25,561 nucleotides of DNA, taken from the NCBI GenBank assembly GCA_016296635.1, contig JAEDIZ010000020.1, positions 1 through 25,561 on the forward strand, written 5' to 3'. The stretch's first letter is position 1. Each line of letters begins with the position of its first letter. The notes beneath the pieces were generated by a model. It saw only the letters and a program-made list of their open reading frames with translations, had not been told where the DNA came from and did no database searches. The translations under genes were made by a program, and so were the position numbers. Of the stretch, positions 7,398-15,313 are shown piece by piece. This DNA is from Oscillospiraceae bacterium (GTDB taxonomy: Bacteria; Bacillota; Clostridia; Oscillospirales; Oscillospiraceae).

Positions 7398-8461
7398 GCA
7401 GCAGCTACGGTGAAAACATCCGCATGACCATCTTCGGTCAGTCCCACTCCGCAGCCATCGGCATGACGCTGGAGGGGATTCCCGCCGGAAAAAAACTGGA
7501 TTTTGACGAACTTGCCGCCTTCCTCTCCCGGCGCGCACCGGGCAAAAATGCCTACTCCACGCCGAGAAAAGAAGCGGACACCCCCGAATTTCTCTGCGGC
7601 ATCGTGGGTGACACCACCTGCGGCACGCCGCTGACGGCCATCATCCGCAACACCAACACCCGCTCGGCGGACTATTCCCAGCTTAAGACCCTGCCAAGAC
7701 CCGGTCACGCAGACTACACCGCCGAGGTCAAATACCACGGCGCGCAGGACTACGCCGGAGGCGGCCACTTTTCCGGCAGGCTGACGGCGCCTCTTTGCAT
7801 CGCGGGCGGCATCTGCAAACAGCTCCTGAAGCAGGAGGGCATTGAGATTATCTCCCGCATCGCCGCCATCGGCGGCATTGAGGACGAAGGCGTACTGCGA
7901 GCTTCCACGGCGGAAAAGGAGTTTCCCGTTGTAAGTGATTTGCAGGGCGAAAGGATGAAGGCCCGGATCGCCGAAGCAAAGGCACAGGGCGATTCCGTGG
8001 GCGGCATCATTGAATGCGCGGTTCTGAATCTTCCCGTCGGACTGGGCGACCCGATGTTTGGCGGCATGGAGAACCACATTGCACAGATCGTTTTCGGCAT
8101 TCCTGCCGTGAAGGGACTGGAATTCGGCGCGGGCTTTGCCGTTTCGCAGATGACCGGCAGCGAAAACAACGATGCTTTCTGCATTGAAAACAGAACCGTG
8201 CGGACCGAGACCAACCATTGCGGCGGCATTCTCGGCGGCATCACAAACGGTATGCCGCTTACCTTCCGCGCCGCCTTTAAGCCGACACCCTCCATCGCCA
8301 TGGCGCAGAAAAGCGTGAATCTTGAAACCGGGGAGCAGACGGAACTGTCCGTCACCGGCAGACACGATCCCTGCATCGTTCCCCGGGCCGTGCCCTGCGT
8401 GGAGGCCGCTGCCGCCATTGCGGTCTATGACGCATGGCTTGGAAGAAAAAAGGAGGTTTAG
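7394..8461 (+). CDS. aroC: Chorismate synthase
   Basis: Removes phosphate from EPSP to form chorismate, with reduced FMN as cofactor; this is the last common step. It has 355 residues. Signature elements are FGQSHS near the N-terminus (14-19, His18), RRAPGK, TLPRPGHADYT, GGGHFSGRLTAP, GDSVGGIIE and the C-terminal TGRHDPCIVPRA. The ATG overlaps the aroA stop (ATGA, 7394-7397). The stop (TAG at 8459-8461) is followed two bases later by pheA, whose ribosome binding site AGGAGG lies in the last codons of aroC. Confidence 0.96.
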   Translation: MSSSYGENIRMTIFGQSHSAAIGMTLEGIPAGKKLDFDELAAFLSRRAPGKNAYSTPRKEADTPEFLCGIVGDTTCGTPLTAIIRNTNTRSADYSQLKTLPRPGHADYTAEVKYHGAQDYAGGGHFSGRLTAPLCIAGGICKQLLKQEGIEIISRIAAIGGIEDEGVLRASTAEKEFPVVSDLQGERMKARIAEAKAQGDSVGGIIECAVLNLPVGLGDPMFGGMENHIAQIVFGIPAVKGLEFGAGFAVSQMTGSENNDAFCIENRTVRTETNHCGGILGGITNGMPLTFRAAFKPTPSIAMAQKSVNLETGEQTELSVTGRHDPCIVPRAVPCVEAAAAIAVYDAWLGRKKEV

Positions 8462-8463
8462 AC

Positions 8464-9606
8464 ATGGACAAAAAATCTTTCCGCGATCAGATCGACGAAA
8501 TTGATGCACAGCTTGTGAAGCTTTTCTCTGACCGGATGGCACTCGCCGCGCAGATTGCGGACTACAAAAAGAAAAACAATCTGCCGATTTTCGACCCCAA
8601 ACGGGAACGGGACGTTCTGACCTCCGTCATCAATCAGACGCCGGACGAGATCAAAGACTATACGCCGTTTCTGTATTCTTTGATTTTCACCCTGAGCCGG
8701 AGCTATCAGAACAGACTGAACGGCATCAGCAGCGAGCTGACACAGAAAATTCAGGACGCGATTGAAACGACTCCGCGGCTTTTCCCGGAGTATGCCAGCG
8801 TGGCATGTCAGGGCATTGAGGGAGCGAACTCCCAGTTCGCCTGCGACAGACTTTTCCGTAATCCGAACATTCTGTTCGTTTCGAACTTCGAGGCGGTATT
8901 CTCCGCCATTGAAAAGGGTCTTTGCAAATACGGCGTGATTCCCATCGAAAACAGCACCGCAGGCTCTGTCAACTCGGTATACGATCTCATGATGCACCAC
9001 AAGTTCAGCATCGTGCGCAGCGTCCGCATCCGCATCGACCACAACCTGCTGGTCAAACCCGGCACGAAACTGGAGGACATCCGCGAGATCTATTCCCATG
9101 AGCAGGCCATCAGCCAATGCTCGCATTTCTTGAGCACGCTGCCCAATGTGCGCGTCATCGCCTGCGAAAATACCGCCGTGGCGGCAAAGATGGTGGCCGA
9201 GTCCGGCCGGAATGACATTGCTGCGCTGGCTTCCGTCTCCTGCATGAAATACTACACGCTGGAATGTCTGAAAGAATCGGTGCAGAACACGGACAAGAAT
9301 TACACCCGCTTTATCTGCATCAGCAAGAATCTTGAAATCTACCCCGGCGCGAATCGCACCAGCTTCATGCTGACGCTGCCCCATGAGCCGGGCTCGCTTT
9401 ACAAGCTGCTCTCCAGACTCTTCGCCCTCGGCATCAATCTCAACAAGCTGGAAAGCCGGCCGCTGCCGAACCGCGAATTTGAGTTCATGTTCTACTTCGA
9501 CATTGACACGCCGGTCTATTCTCCGAAGCTGCTGCAGCTCATCGGCGAGCTGCCTACCGCCTGCGAGCAGTTTACCTATCTCGGCAGCTACAGCGAGGTG
9601 TTCTGA
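8464..9606 (+). CDS. pheA: Bifunctional chorismate mutase / prephenate dehydratase (P-protein)
   Basis: Rearranges chorismate to prephenate and then dehydrates it to phenylpyruvate. Of its 380 residues, about 1-90 form the AroQ-type helical chorismate mutase (FRDQIDEIDAQLVKLFSDR). Residues about 110-288 form the prephenate dehydratase domain (ENSTAGSV at 162-169 and the catalytic TRF at 281-283). Residues about 298-375 form an ACT domain with EPGSLYKLL and ESRP (330-333), the pair that binds phenylalanine in this family. Feedback inhibition by Phe is therefore expected on top of attenuation. The ATG at 8464 has AGGAGG (8451-8456) at 7-nt spacing; the upstream in-frame ATG at 8434 lies inside aroC and is not favoured. 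It is the only chorismate mutase in the operon, so it also has to feed TyrA. Confidence 0.95.
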   Translation: MDKKSFRDQIDEIDAQLVKLFSDRMALAAQIADYKKKNNLPIFDPKRERDVLTSVINQTPDEIKDYTPFLYSLIFTLSRSYQNRLNGISSELTQKIQDAIETTPRLFPEYASVACQGIEGANSQFACDRLFRNPNILFVSNFEAVFSAIEKGLCKYGVIPIENSTAGSVNSVYDLMMHHKFSIVRSVRIRIDHNLLVKPGTKLEDIREIYSHEQAISQCSHFLSTLPNVRVIACENTAVAAKMVAESGRNDIAALASVSCMKYYTLECLKESVQNTDKNYTRFICISKNLEIYPGANRTSFMLTLPHEPGSLYKLLSRLFALGINLNKLESRPLPNREFEFMFYFDIDTPVYSPKLLQLIGELPTACEQFTYLGSYSEVF

Positions 9607-9607
9607 C

Positions 9608-10840
9608 ATGCAGTGCGGTTTACTCGGAAAAAAACTGGGCCACAGCTATTCGCCCGCCATTCACAATATGCTTGCAAGCTACGATTACGCCCTCTTTGAA
9701 AAGCAGGAGGATGAAATCGCGGCATTTCTGCGGGAGGAAAGCTGGTCGGGTCTGAATGTGACCATTCCCTACAAAAGAGCCGTTGTGCCGTTTATGGACT
9801 GCGTCAGCGAAACCGTAAAGAAAACCGGCAGCATCAACACCATTGTGCGGTGGGAAAACGGCGAGCTTTACGGTGAAAACACGGATGTTTTCGGATTTTT
9901 GGCGCTGGTACGGCATGCAGGCGTGGATGTTGCCGGAAGGAAGGCGCTCATCCTCGGCAGCGGCGGGGCTTCCGCCTCCGCCCGGGTAGCACTGGAATCG
10001 CTCGGCGCGCAGACCGTCATCATCAGCCGAACCGGTGAAAACAACTATGAGAACTTAGAGATGCACGCGGACGCGAGGCTCGTCGTCAACACCACACCGG
10101 TGGGCATGTATCCCGAAACCGGAAAAGCGCCGCTGGATCTGCGGCGGCTGCCGCAGCTGGAGGGCGTACTCGACATCATCTACAATCCCGCAAGGACGGC
10201 GCTTCTGCTGCAGGCCGAGCAGCTTGGACTTGCGTATGCCAACGGACTTTACATGCTCGTGGCGCAGGCCAAGCGGAGCGCGGAGCTTTTCAGCGGAAAA
10301 CAGATCGCAGACAGCGAGATAAGCCGCATCACCCGCGAGCTTGCCGTGTCCATGCAGAACATCGTTCTGATCGGCATGCCCGGCTGCGGCAAAAGCACGA
10401 TCGCCGAGGCGCTCGGAAAAAGAACCGGGCGGGAGGTCGTCGACAGCGACGCGGAAATCTTCAGAAAGACCGGCTTAAAGCCCTCGCAGATCATCCTGGA
10501 GCAGGGGGAAGCCGCCTTCCGGGATCTTGAATGCGAGGTACTGGCAGAGCTTGGAAAGAAACACCGCAGGATTATTTCCACCGGCGGAGGCAGCGTCCTG
10601 CGGGAGGAAAATTACAATTTTCTGCATCAGAACGGCGTCATCGTATGGATCAAACGGCCGCTTTCGTGTCTTTCCCTCGAGGACAGACCGCTTTCCCAAA
10701 ACTGTGATCTGCAGGCGCTTTATGACACGCGGGAACCGCGTTACAGACGCTTTGCCGACCTTGCGATTGAAAACTGCCGCAGCATTGATGATGCCGCGGA
10801 CGAAATCTTGAGATTATTCGGAGAGAAGGTTATCGTATGA
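9608..10840 (+). CDS. aroEK: Fused shikimate dehydrogenase - shikimate kinase
   Basis: A single uninterrupted frame of 410 residues carries two enzymes. Residues 1 to about 245 are shikimate dehydrogenase: LGHSYSPAIHN (10-20), NVTIPYK with catalytic Lys56, GENTD (Asp93), the nucleotide loop LGSGGAS (116-122), NTTPVGMYP and ANGLYMLVAQA. Residues about 250-410 are shikimate kinase: P-loop GMPGCGKST (256-264), VDSD (278-281), FRDLE (Arg305), STGGG (324-328) and lid EDRPL (358-362). No stop and no convincing ribosome binding site separates them, although a Met (residue 249) sits at the junction. The protein therefore catalyses 3-dehydroshikimate to shikimate to shikimate-3-phosphate. The operon has no other aroE or aroK. 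It starts one base after the pheA stop and overlaps aroQ (ATGA). Confidence 0.93.
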   Translation: MQCGLLGKKLGHSYSPAIHNMLASYDYALFEKQEDEIAAFLREESWSGLNVTIPYKRAVVPFMDCVSETVKKTGSINTIVRWENGELYGENTDVFGFLALVRHAGVDVAGRKALILGSGGASASARVALESLGAQTVIISRTGENNYENLEMHADARLVVNTTPVGMYPETGKAPLDLRRLPQLEGVLDIIYNPARTALLLQAEQLGLAYANGLYMLVAQAKRSAELFSGKQIADSEISRITRELAVSMQNIVLIGMPGCGKSTIAEALGKRTGREVVDSDAEIFRKTGLKPSQIILEQGEAAFRDLECEVLAELGKKHRRIISTGGGSVLREENYNFLHQNGVIVWIKRPLSCLSLEDRPLSQNCDLQALYDTREPRYRRFADLAIENCRSIDDAADEILRLFGEKVIV

Positions 10841-11271
10841 AATTTCTGATCATCAACGGCCCGAATCTCAATATGCTCGGCATCCGGGAGCCGTCTATCT
10901 ACGGCGCGCAGGATTATCCGGCGCTCATCCGCTTCATTGAGAAAAGCGCAGAGGAAGCCGGCATCGAGGTAAGCTGCTTCCAGTCCAACCATGAGGGCGC
11001 CATCGTGGACGAGATCCAGAAGGCCCTCGGCGTCTATGACGGCATCGTCATCAATCCCGCCGCCTACACCCACACCAGCGTGGCAATTCTGGACGCCGTG
11101 AAGGCGGTTTCCATCCCGACGGTGGAGGTGCATCTTTCCGATGTTTCCAAACGCGAGGATTTCCGGCAGATCTCCTACATCCGGCAGGCCTGCGTGAAAA
11201 CCTACACGGGGCTCGGGTTCGAGGGATACCGGCAGGCGATCCTGTTTTTGAAAGAGTATCTGGCAAAATAA
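10837..11271 (+). CDS. aroQ: Type II 3-dehydroquinate dehydratase
   Basis: Converts 3-dehydroquinate to 3-dehydroshikimate (third step). At 144 residues it has the small type II size, the dodecameric class unrelated to AroD. Motifs: NGPNLNMLG (7-15), the active-site Tyr22 in EPSIYG, SNHEG (50-54), INPAAYTHTS (72-81, Asn73-region loop) and EVHLSD with His99. The start overlaps the aroEK stop by ATGA. It is the last gene of the operon; a strong terminator follows 12 bp after the stop. Confidence 0.95.
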   Translation: MKFLIINGPNLNMLGIREPSIYGAQDYPALIRFIEKSAEEAGIEVSCFQSNHEGAIVDEIQKALGVYDGIVINPAAYTHTSVAILDAVKAVSIPTVEVHLSDVSKREDFRQISYIRQACVKTYTGLGFEGYRQAILFLKEYLAK

Positions 11272-11283
11272 AATCATGAGAAG

Positions 11284-11323
11284 AAAGAAGGCGCACCGGG
11301 TTCGGAGCGCCTTCTTTTGTTTT
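11284..11323 (+). terminator. Rho-independent terminator of the aromatic operon
   Basis: AAAGAAGGCGC (11284-11294) pairs with GCGCCTTCTTT (11307-11317) around a 12-nt loop, and is followed by T-rich TGTTTT. The 11-bp perfect stem sits just after aroQ. Confidence 0.9.
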
Positions 11324-11334
11324 GAACATGTTAA

Positions 11335-11362
11335 GCGGCGGGGGCAAGCCCCCGCCCTACAA
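11335..11362 (+). repeat. REP-like palindrome, family A
   Basis: GGCGGGGGC and GCCCCCGCC form a near-continuous 8-9-bp palindrome followed by CTACAA. The same layout (GC-rich palindrome ending in CCCTACA) recurs at 19385, 22079, 25081, 25151 and 25210 in this window. Confidence 0.75.
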
Positions 11363-11773
11363 GGTGAGGTAGAATTGAGAGGCGGAACGCCGGGGAAAAC
11401 GCCGAAGCGCTGCCAGTGGCAGATGAAGCGAGGCGTTTTCAAGGAAGCGGCGCGATTGGCGTCGCATGAAGCGCCGGGAATCGCAATGCCGTGACGTGGG
11501 CAAGCAGCGCTCCCTACGGGTACGATATTTCATACGCAAAACCTCTGCGGCATCATCAGCAATGACGGGCTGTGGGAGGTCATTCCTTTTCCGGCAGTGT
11601 CGGGCGATCGATGTGCGCCGAAAACTTGCGGAAGAGATACATGATGCCGCACGGGAAGGCCTTTTCTTCTTCACCCTGCGGGGCGGTTCTTCTTTTCTGC
11701 GAAAAGAAGAATGGGGCCGCAAACCGCTCCCTTACATTTTGTGATGTTATGCCGCGCCGTCGGAGCGGGACTG
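11363..11773. other. Gene-free repeat-like spacer upstream of dnaA
   Basis: No frame here looks like a real gene. The stretch contains short imperfect palindromes and one perfect hairpin, TTCTTCTTTTC (11687-11697) with GAAAAGAAGAA (11701-11711) around TGC. The overall texture resembles decayed dispersed repeats. The usual Firmicutes neighbours on this side of dnaA (rpmH, rnpA, yidC) are absent. Confidence 0.6.
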
Positions 11774-11818
11774 ACCCTCATCCGTCCGCTTTACGGACAT
11801 CTTCCCCGGGGGGAAGGC
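11774..11818 (+). repeat. Dispersed repeat, family B
   Basis: It begins ACCCTCATCCG, contains a small hairpin (GTCCG...CGGAC) and ends with the palindrome CTTCCCC...GGGGAAGG. The same order is seen inverted at 16685-16734 and direct at 16788-16834. Confidence 0.7.
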
Positions 11819-11893
11819 TTTTTGCGGCGCGCCGGGTCGTTGAGCCCTGCAAGGGTGTGATTTTTTCGATTTTCTTTTTATATAATGTATAGC

Positions 11894-11933
11894 TTGCAAT
11901 AAGCAGAAATCTGTGGTAAAATTTTTATACACA
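11894..11933 (+). promoter_or_regulatory. dnaA promoter with adjacent DnaA box
   Basis: TTGCAA (11894-11899) and TAAAAT (11917-11922) are 17 bp apart. TTATACACA (11925-11933), one mismatch from the DnaA-box consensus, lies directly after the -10, a position suited to autorepression by DnaA. A second -10-like TATAAT is at 11881-11886, but without a good -35. Confidence 0.6.
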
Positions 11934-12006
11934 GTATCATGCGAAAGAGTTTGATTTTTTAGCCGTTTATTTTCTGAAAATCAGAAAAACCGGAAAGGAG
12001 CAGTCC

Positions 12007-13320
12007 ATGTATTCCTCTGCTTATGTTTGGGCCAAGGTGCTCGGTCATATGGAAAGCAAGCTGACCGCACCTCTCATTTCAACCTGGTTCGACGACACTG
12101 AGGTCGTGGAGCTGACGGACACCAAGCTGGTTTTATATTCCCCGTCTTCCTACCGCAAAGATATCATCCTGCGCCGCTGCGCGGACTACATCAAAGACGC
12201 CATGCAGGACCTGTTCGGTGTGAACATTGAGCTTTCCGTGCTGGACGAGGAAGAACTGAAGGCCTTCAAGGAAAAAAATAAAAAGCCGGATTTCATCGAA
12301 TTCAATCCCCAGTTCACCTTTGACAAATTCGTGGTCGGATCCTCCAACCGCTTTGCCCATGCGGCAGCGCTGGCAGTTGCGAAAAATCCTGCCGAGGCAT
12401 ATAACCCGCTTTTCATCTACGGCCCCTCCGGGCTCGGAAAGACCCATCTTCTGTACGCCATTGCGACCGAGGTGCATCATGCACATCCCGAATTCAACAT
12501 CGTTTACATCAAGGGTGATCAGTTTACCAATGAGCTGATCGAAGCCGTCAGACAGGGCAGAAACATTGAGTTCCGCAGCAAATACCGCAGCGCAGATCTG
12601 TTTCTCGTCGATGATATCCAGTTCATTGCCGGCAAGGAATCTACGCAGGAGGAATTCTTCCACACTTTCAACAACCTTTATGAAAACCACCGGCAGATCG
12701 TTCTGACGGCAGATCGGCCGCCGAAGGAAATGAACCTTCTGGAAGATCGCCTGAAAACCCGGTTTGAATGGGGTCTGCTCGCCGATATCATCCCGCCGGA
12801 TTATGAGACCCGCATGGCCATCATCAAGAACAAGGCCTATTCGCTGGGTATGGATTTCCCGGATGATGTGTGCGCGTATGTGGCGGAAAACATCACCTTC
12901 AATGTCCGTCAGATCGAGGGTACGGTCAATAAGATCCTTGCCTATCACGATCTGGACGGGATGCCGCTGACGGTTGCAAATGTGGCAAGAGCCATCAAGG
13001 ATATGCATCCGGATGACGCGGGCGGCATGCCGACGCCGGGTCTGATCATCTCCGAGGTCAGCAGATTCTATTCCATCGAGGAGCAGGTTCTGCGCGGCAC
13101 GCTCAAGACCAAAAATACCGCCGAGGCAAGACAGGTCGCCATGTATCTGGTGAGAAAGCTCACAAACATGAGCCTTCCCGACATCGGCAAGGAATTCGGC
13201 CGCGATCACACCACCATCCTGCACGGCATCAACAAAATCGAAAAGCTGCTGATGGATCCCGCGATGGGGCTGCAGGACAACATCCGAGACATCATTTCCA
13301 ACATCAACAACAAGCTTTAA
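12007..13320 (+). CDS. dnaA: Chromosomal replication initiator DnaA
   Basis: The initiator protein binds DnaA boxes and melts oriC. It has 437 residues, starting at ATG 12007 behind AAAGGAG. Domain I spans about residues 1-80, and the linker (domain II) is very short. The AAA+ domain starts around residue 100: Walker A GPSGLGKT (139-146), Walker B FLVDDIQF (199-206), and sensor/arginine region LEDRLKTRFEWGL. The C-terminal DNA-binding domain carries RGTLKTKN and the signature DHTTILHG (400-407). Binding sites occur in its own promoter and in the spacer downstream, so autoregulation is likely. The gene heads the dnaA-dnaN-yaaA-recF-remB-gyrB-gyrA cluster typical of Firmicutes. Confidence 0.98.
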   Translation: MYSSAYVWAKVLGHMESKLTAPLISTWFDDTEVVELTDTKLVLYSPSSYRKDIILRRCADYIKDAMQDLFGVNIELSVLDEEELKAFKEKNKKPDFIEFNPQFTFDKFVVGSSNRFAHAAALAVAKNPAEAYNPLFIYGPSGLGKTHLLYAIATEVHHAHPEFNIVYIKGDQFTNELIEAVRQGRNIEFRSKYRSADLFLVDDIQFIAGKESTQEEFFHTFNNLYENHRQIVLTADRPPKEMNLLEDRLKTRFEWGLLADIIPPDYETRMAIIKNKAYSLGMDFPDDVCAYVAENITFNVRQIEGTVNKILAYHDLDGMPLTVANVARAIKDMHPDDAGGMPTPGLIISEVSRFYSIEEQVLRGTLKTKNTAEARQVAMYLVRKLTNMSLPDIGKEFGRDHTTILHGINKIEKLLMDPAMGLQDNIRDIISNINNKL

Positions 13321-13563
13321 CGTTCCTGAAACTGTAAACAGAAGGCTGTTGACTGTGGATAAAATTTCTGTGGAAAATCGTTTGACAGATGTTTCACAGT
13401 TGCAGCTGTGTATAAGCCATGATTTGTTCCACTTTTGGCTGTTGATAAAAAAGCCTTGATATGTCTGGGAAAAACTGAGTTATCCACATAAATTTTTCCT
13501 ACTGCTTCTTACTACTAAAATTTATCCTTTCTTTCTTCCTGAAAGAGAAACGGAGGCAACGAT
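13321..13563. other. oriC-like dnaA-dnaN spacer with a DnaA-box cluster
   Basis: There are five DnaA boxes: TGTGGATAA (13354-13362, perfect, minus), TGTGGAAAA (13369-13377), TGTGTATAA (13407-13415), TGTTGATAA (13440-13448), and TTATCCACA (13480-13488, perfect, plus). After the last box come an AT-rich stretch and CTACTGCTTCTTACTACTAAA (13499-13519), whose complement reads as TAG/TAA triplets, like the DnaA-trio element of Bacillus basal unwinding regions. Box density and location between dnaA and dnaN support this being the replication origin. The trio call is weaker than the boxes. Confidence 0.85.
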
Positions 13564-14676
13564 ATGAAGTTTACCTGTGAAAAAGCGCTGCTCGTGCAGG
13601 CCATTTCAGTGGCATCCAGAACCGTCGCAGTTAAGAGCGCCATTCAGGCGCTGGAGGGCATTTATGTCCGCGCCGGTGTCAAAGTCATGCTTTCCGGTTA
13701 TAATCTGGAAACGGGCATTACCGTCGGCGTGGATGCGGAGATCGCAGAGACCGGCGAGGCCATTTTCCCCGCCCGTCTGTTCTTCGATATCGTCCGCAAG
13801 CTGCCGGACGATATGGTCTGTATCACCGTGGACGATAACTTTAAGGTATCCATCCGCGGCGGCATCTCTTCGTTTACCATTACTGCCACCTCTGCCGAGG
13901 ACTATCCGGAGCTGCCGGATGTGGAATCCGAAAAGGGCATCAGCCTGCCGCAGCAGGAGCTGAAAACACTGATCTCCGGCACCATCTTTGCCGTCAGCGA
14001 CAACATGGCCCGTCCGATTCATACCGGCATTCTGTTCGAGGTCTGTGACGAGTCCATCACCACCGTGGCGGTGGACGGCTACCGGCTGGCGCTGAGAAGA
14101 TGGATGGCGGCCGAGCCCATCGGCAGAACGCTCAAGTTCGTTGCGCCGTCGGCTGCACTGAAGGAAGTGGAAAAGATCCTCGGTGATACCGATGAGTCCG
14201 CGACCTTCTATCTCGGAACAAAGCACATTCTCTTTACCATCGGCGATGCAACGCTGGTCTGCCGTTTGCTGGAGGGTGATTTCCTCGAGTGGCGCAAGGT
14301 GCTGCCGCAGGACAACGCCATCAAGATGGCTGCCAACGTTTCGGAGATCACCGATTCCATCGAGCGTGTGAGTCTGATCATTTCCGAAAAGCTCAAGAGC
14401 CCCGTTCGCTGCAAGTTCGGCAATCAGACGGCGGACTTCCGCACCGTTTCCACCATCGGCGAGGCGCATGATATGTGTACCATCGCAGGTGACGGCCGCG
14501 ATATGGAGATCGGCTTCAACTGCAAGTATCTGCTCGATGCGCTGCGCGCCGTTCCGGATCCCGAGTGCACGCTGGAATTCATCAACGGTCTGAGTCCCAT
14601 TGTCCTCAATCCGACCGATGGCAGCAAGCGTTACAGCTATATGGTGCTGCCTGTCAGACTCAAGGCGGGGGAGTAA
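13564..14676 (+). CDS. dnaN: DNA polymerase III beta subunit (sliding clamp)
   Basis: The ring-shaped clamp that tethers the replicative polymerase to DNA. It has 370 residues, normal length, starting at ATG 13564 behind GGAGG. Three repeated clamp domains are expected. The N-terminal MKFTCEKALLVQAISVASRTVA and the central VAVDGYRLALRR motif are typical, and the C-terminus ends YSYMVLPVRL, the conserved clamp ending that forms part of the peptide-binding pocket. It is separated from yaaA by 382 bp containing palindromic repeats, so dnaN may be transcribed apart from the yaaA-recF unit. Confidence 0.97.
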   Translation: MKFTCEKALLVQAISVASRTVAVKSAIQALEGIYVRAGVKVMLSGYNLETGITVGVDAEIAETGEAIFPARLFFDIVRKLPDDMVCITVDDNFKVSIRGGISSFTITATSAEDYPELPDVESEKGISLPQQELKTLISGTIFAVSDNMARPIHTGILFEVCDESITTVAVDGYRLALRRWMAAEPIGRTLKFVAPSAALKEVEKILGDTDESATFYLGTKHILFTIGDATLVCRLLEGDFLEWRKVLPQDNAIKMAANVSEITDSIERVSLIISEKLKSPVRCKFGNQTADFRTVSTIGEAHDMCTIAGDGRDMEIGFNCKYLLDALRAVPDPECTLEFINGLSPIVLNPTDGSKRYSYMVLPVRLKAGE

Positions 14677-14762
14677 GAAATTCGCCCGATATTCCATAAC
14701 CCGCCGCGACGCAGGAACGGAACAGCTCTTGGTAATATTTTTTGCTGGCCATGCCTCCGGCG

Positions 14763-14829
14763 GGGTACTTTCGCTGCACGGCGAAAGTACCCGAAGACGT
14801 GCCAAAGAAAACCGCAGGGTTTTCTTTGG
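14763..14829. repeat. Two adjacent perfect palindromes between dnaN and yaaA
   Basis: GGGTACTTTCGC (14763-14774) pairs with GCGAAAGTACCC (14781-14792). Nine bases on, CCAAAGAAAACC (14802-14813) pairs with GGTTTTCTTTGG (14818-14829). Both stems are 12 bp and perfect. The rest of the 14677-15058 spacer holds no gene; another small hairpin, GTTGCA...TGCAAC, is at 14999-15018. A dispersed-repeat origin is more likely than a terminator because only a short pyrimidine-rich tail follows. Confidence 0.75.
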
Positions 14830-15058
14830 AATCTTTCCTTTTGTCAGAAACAACGGTACCTGACCGGCGGCTCGACTCGTTCCTCTGTCACTCGCTTGCC
14901 GCTGATGACTGCAAAATGGATCTGGGAAGCGGAACGCAGATCGCAGCGTTCTCTACTGGGTGCGCACAAAAAAGCGGCAGAGAAATTTTTTTTCTGACGT
15001 TGCAGCGGAAAATGCAACAAACATCGATATAAAGACTAAAAATGAGGGGAGATTGATT

Positions 15059-15313
15059 ATGAAAGTACGTGTCACGAAAAAACTTTCGGAATCTGTCATC
15101 GACATTCCCATTCATACCGAATTTATCAAGCTGCAGGATTTCATGAAATTCGCAAATGTGGTGGAATCCGGCGGCATGGCGAAAAACTTCATCGTCAACG
15201 GTGAAGTGGAGGTCAACGGCGAGGTCTGCACCATGCGCGGCAAGAAGCTGCATCCGGGCGACACCGTGAAGTTTCTCAATAACACCTGGCGTGTCACCGA
15301 GGAAACCGCATGA
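15059..15313 (+). CDS. yaaA: S4-domain RNA-binding protein YaaA
   Basis: A small S4-like protein of 84 residues. IKLQDFMKFANVVESGGMAK, then FIVNGEVEVNG and PGDTVKF, is the typical pattern of an S4 RNA-binding fold. YaaA-type proteins sit between dnaN and recF in Firmicutes; a role in ribosome or RNA handling is assumed for the family. The ATG at 15059 follows GAGGGGAG; an in-frame GTG at 14960 would add a non-conserved, low-complexity N-terminus and is rejected. The stop overlaps the recF ATG (ATGA), implying translational coupling. Confidence 0.9.
   Translation: MKVRVTKKLSESVIDIPIHTEFIKLQDFMKFANVVESGGMAKNFIVNGEVEVNGEVCTMRGKKLHPGDTVKFLNNTWRVTEETA

Noticed and set aside
10352..10840. Separate aroK gene starting at the internal Met of the fused frame
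   Set aside because: No ribosome binding site or stop separates it from aroE, and the frame is continuous; kept as a fusion.
14763..14829. Terminator for dnaN
   Set aside because: The stems are perfect but no T-tract follows closely, and the unit looks like a dispersed double palindrome; a terminator role is not excluded.
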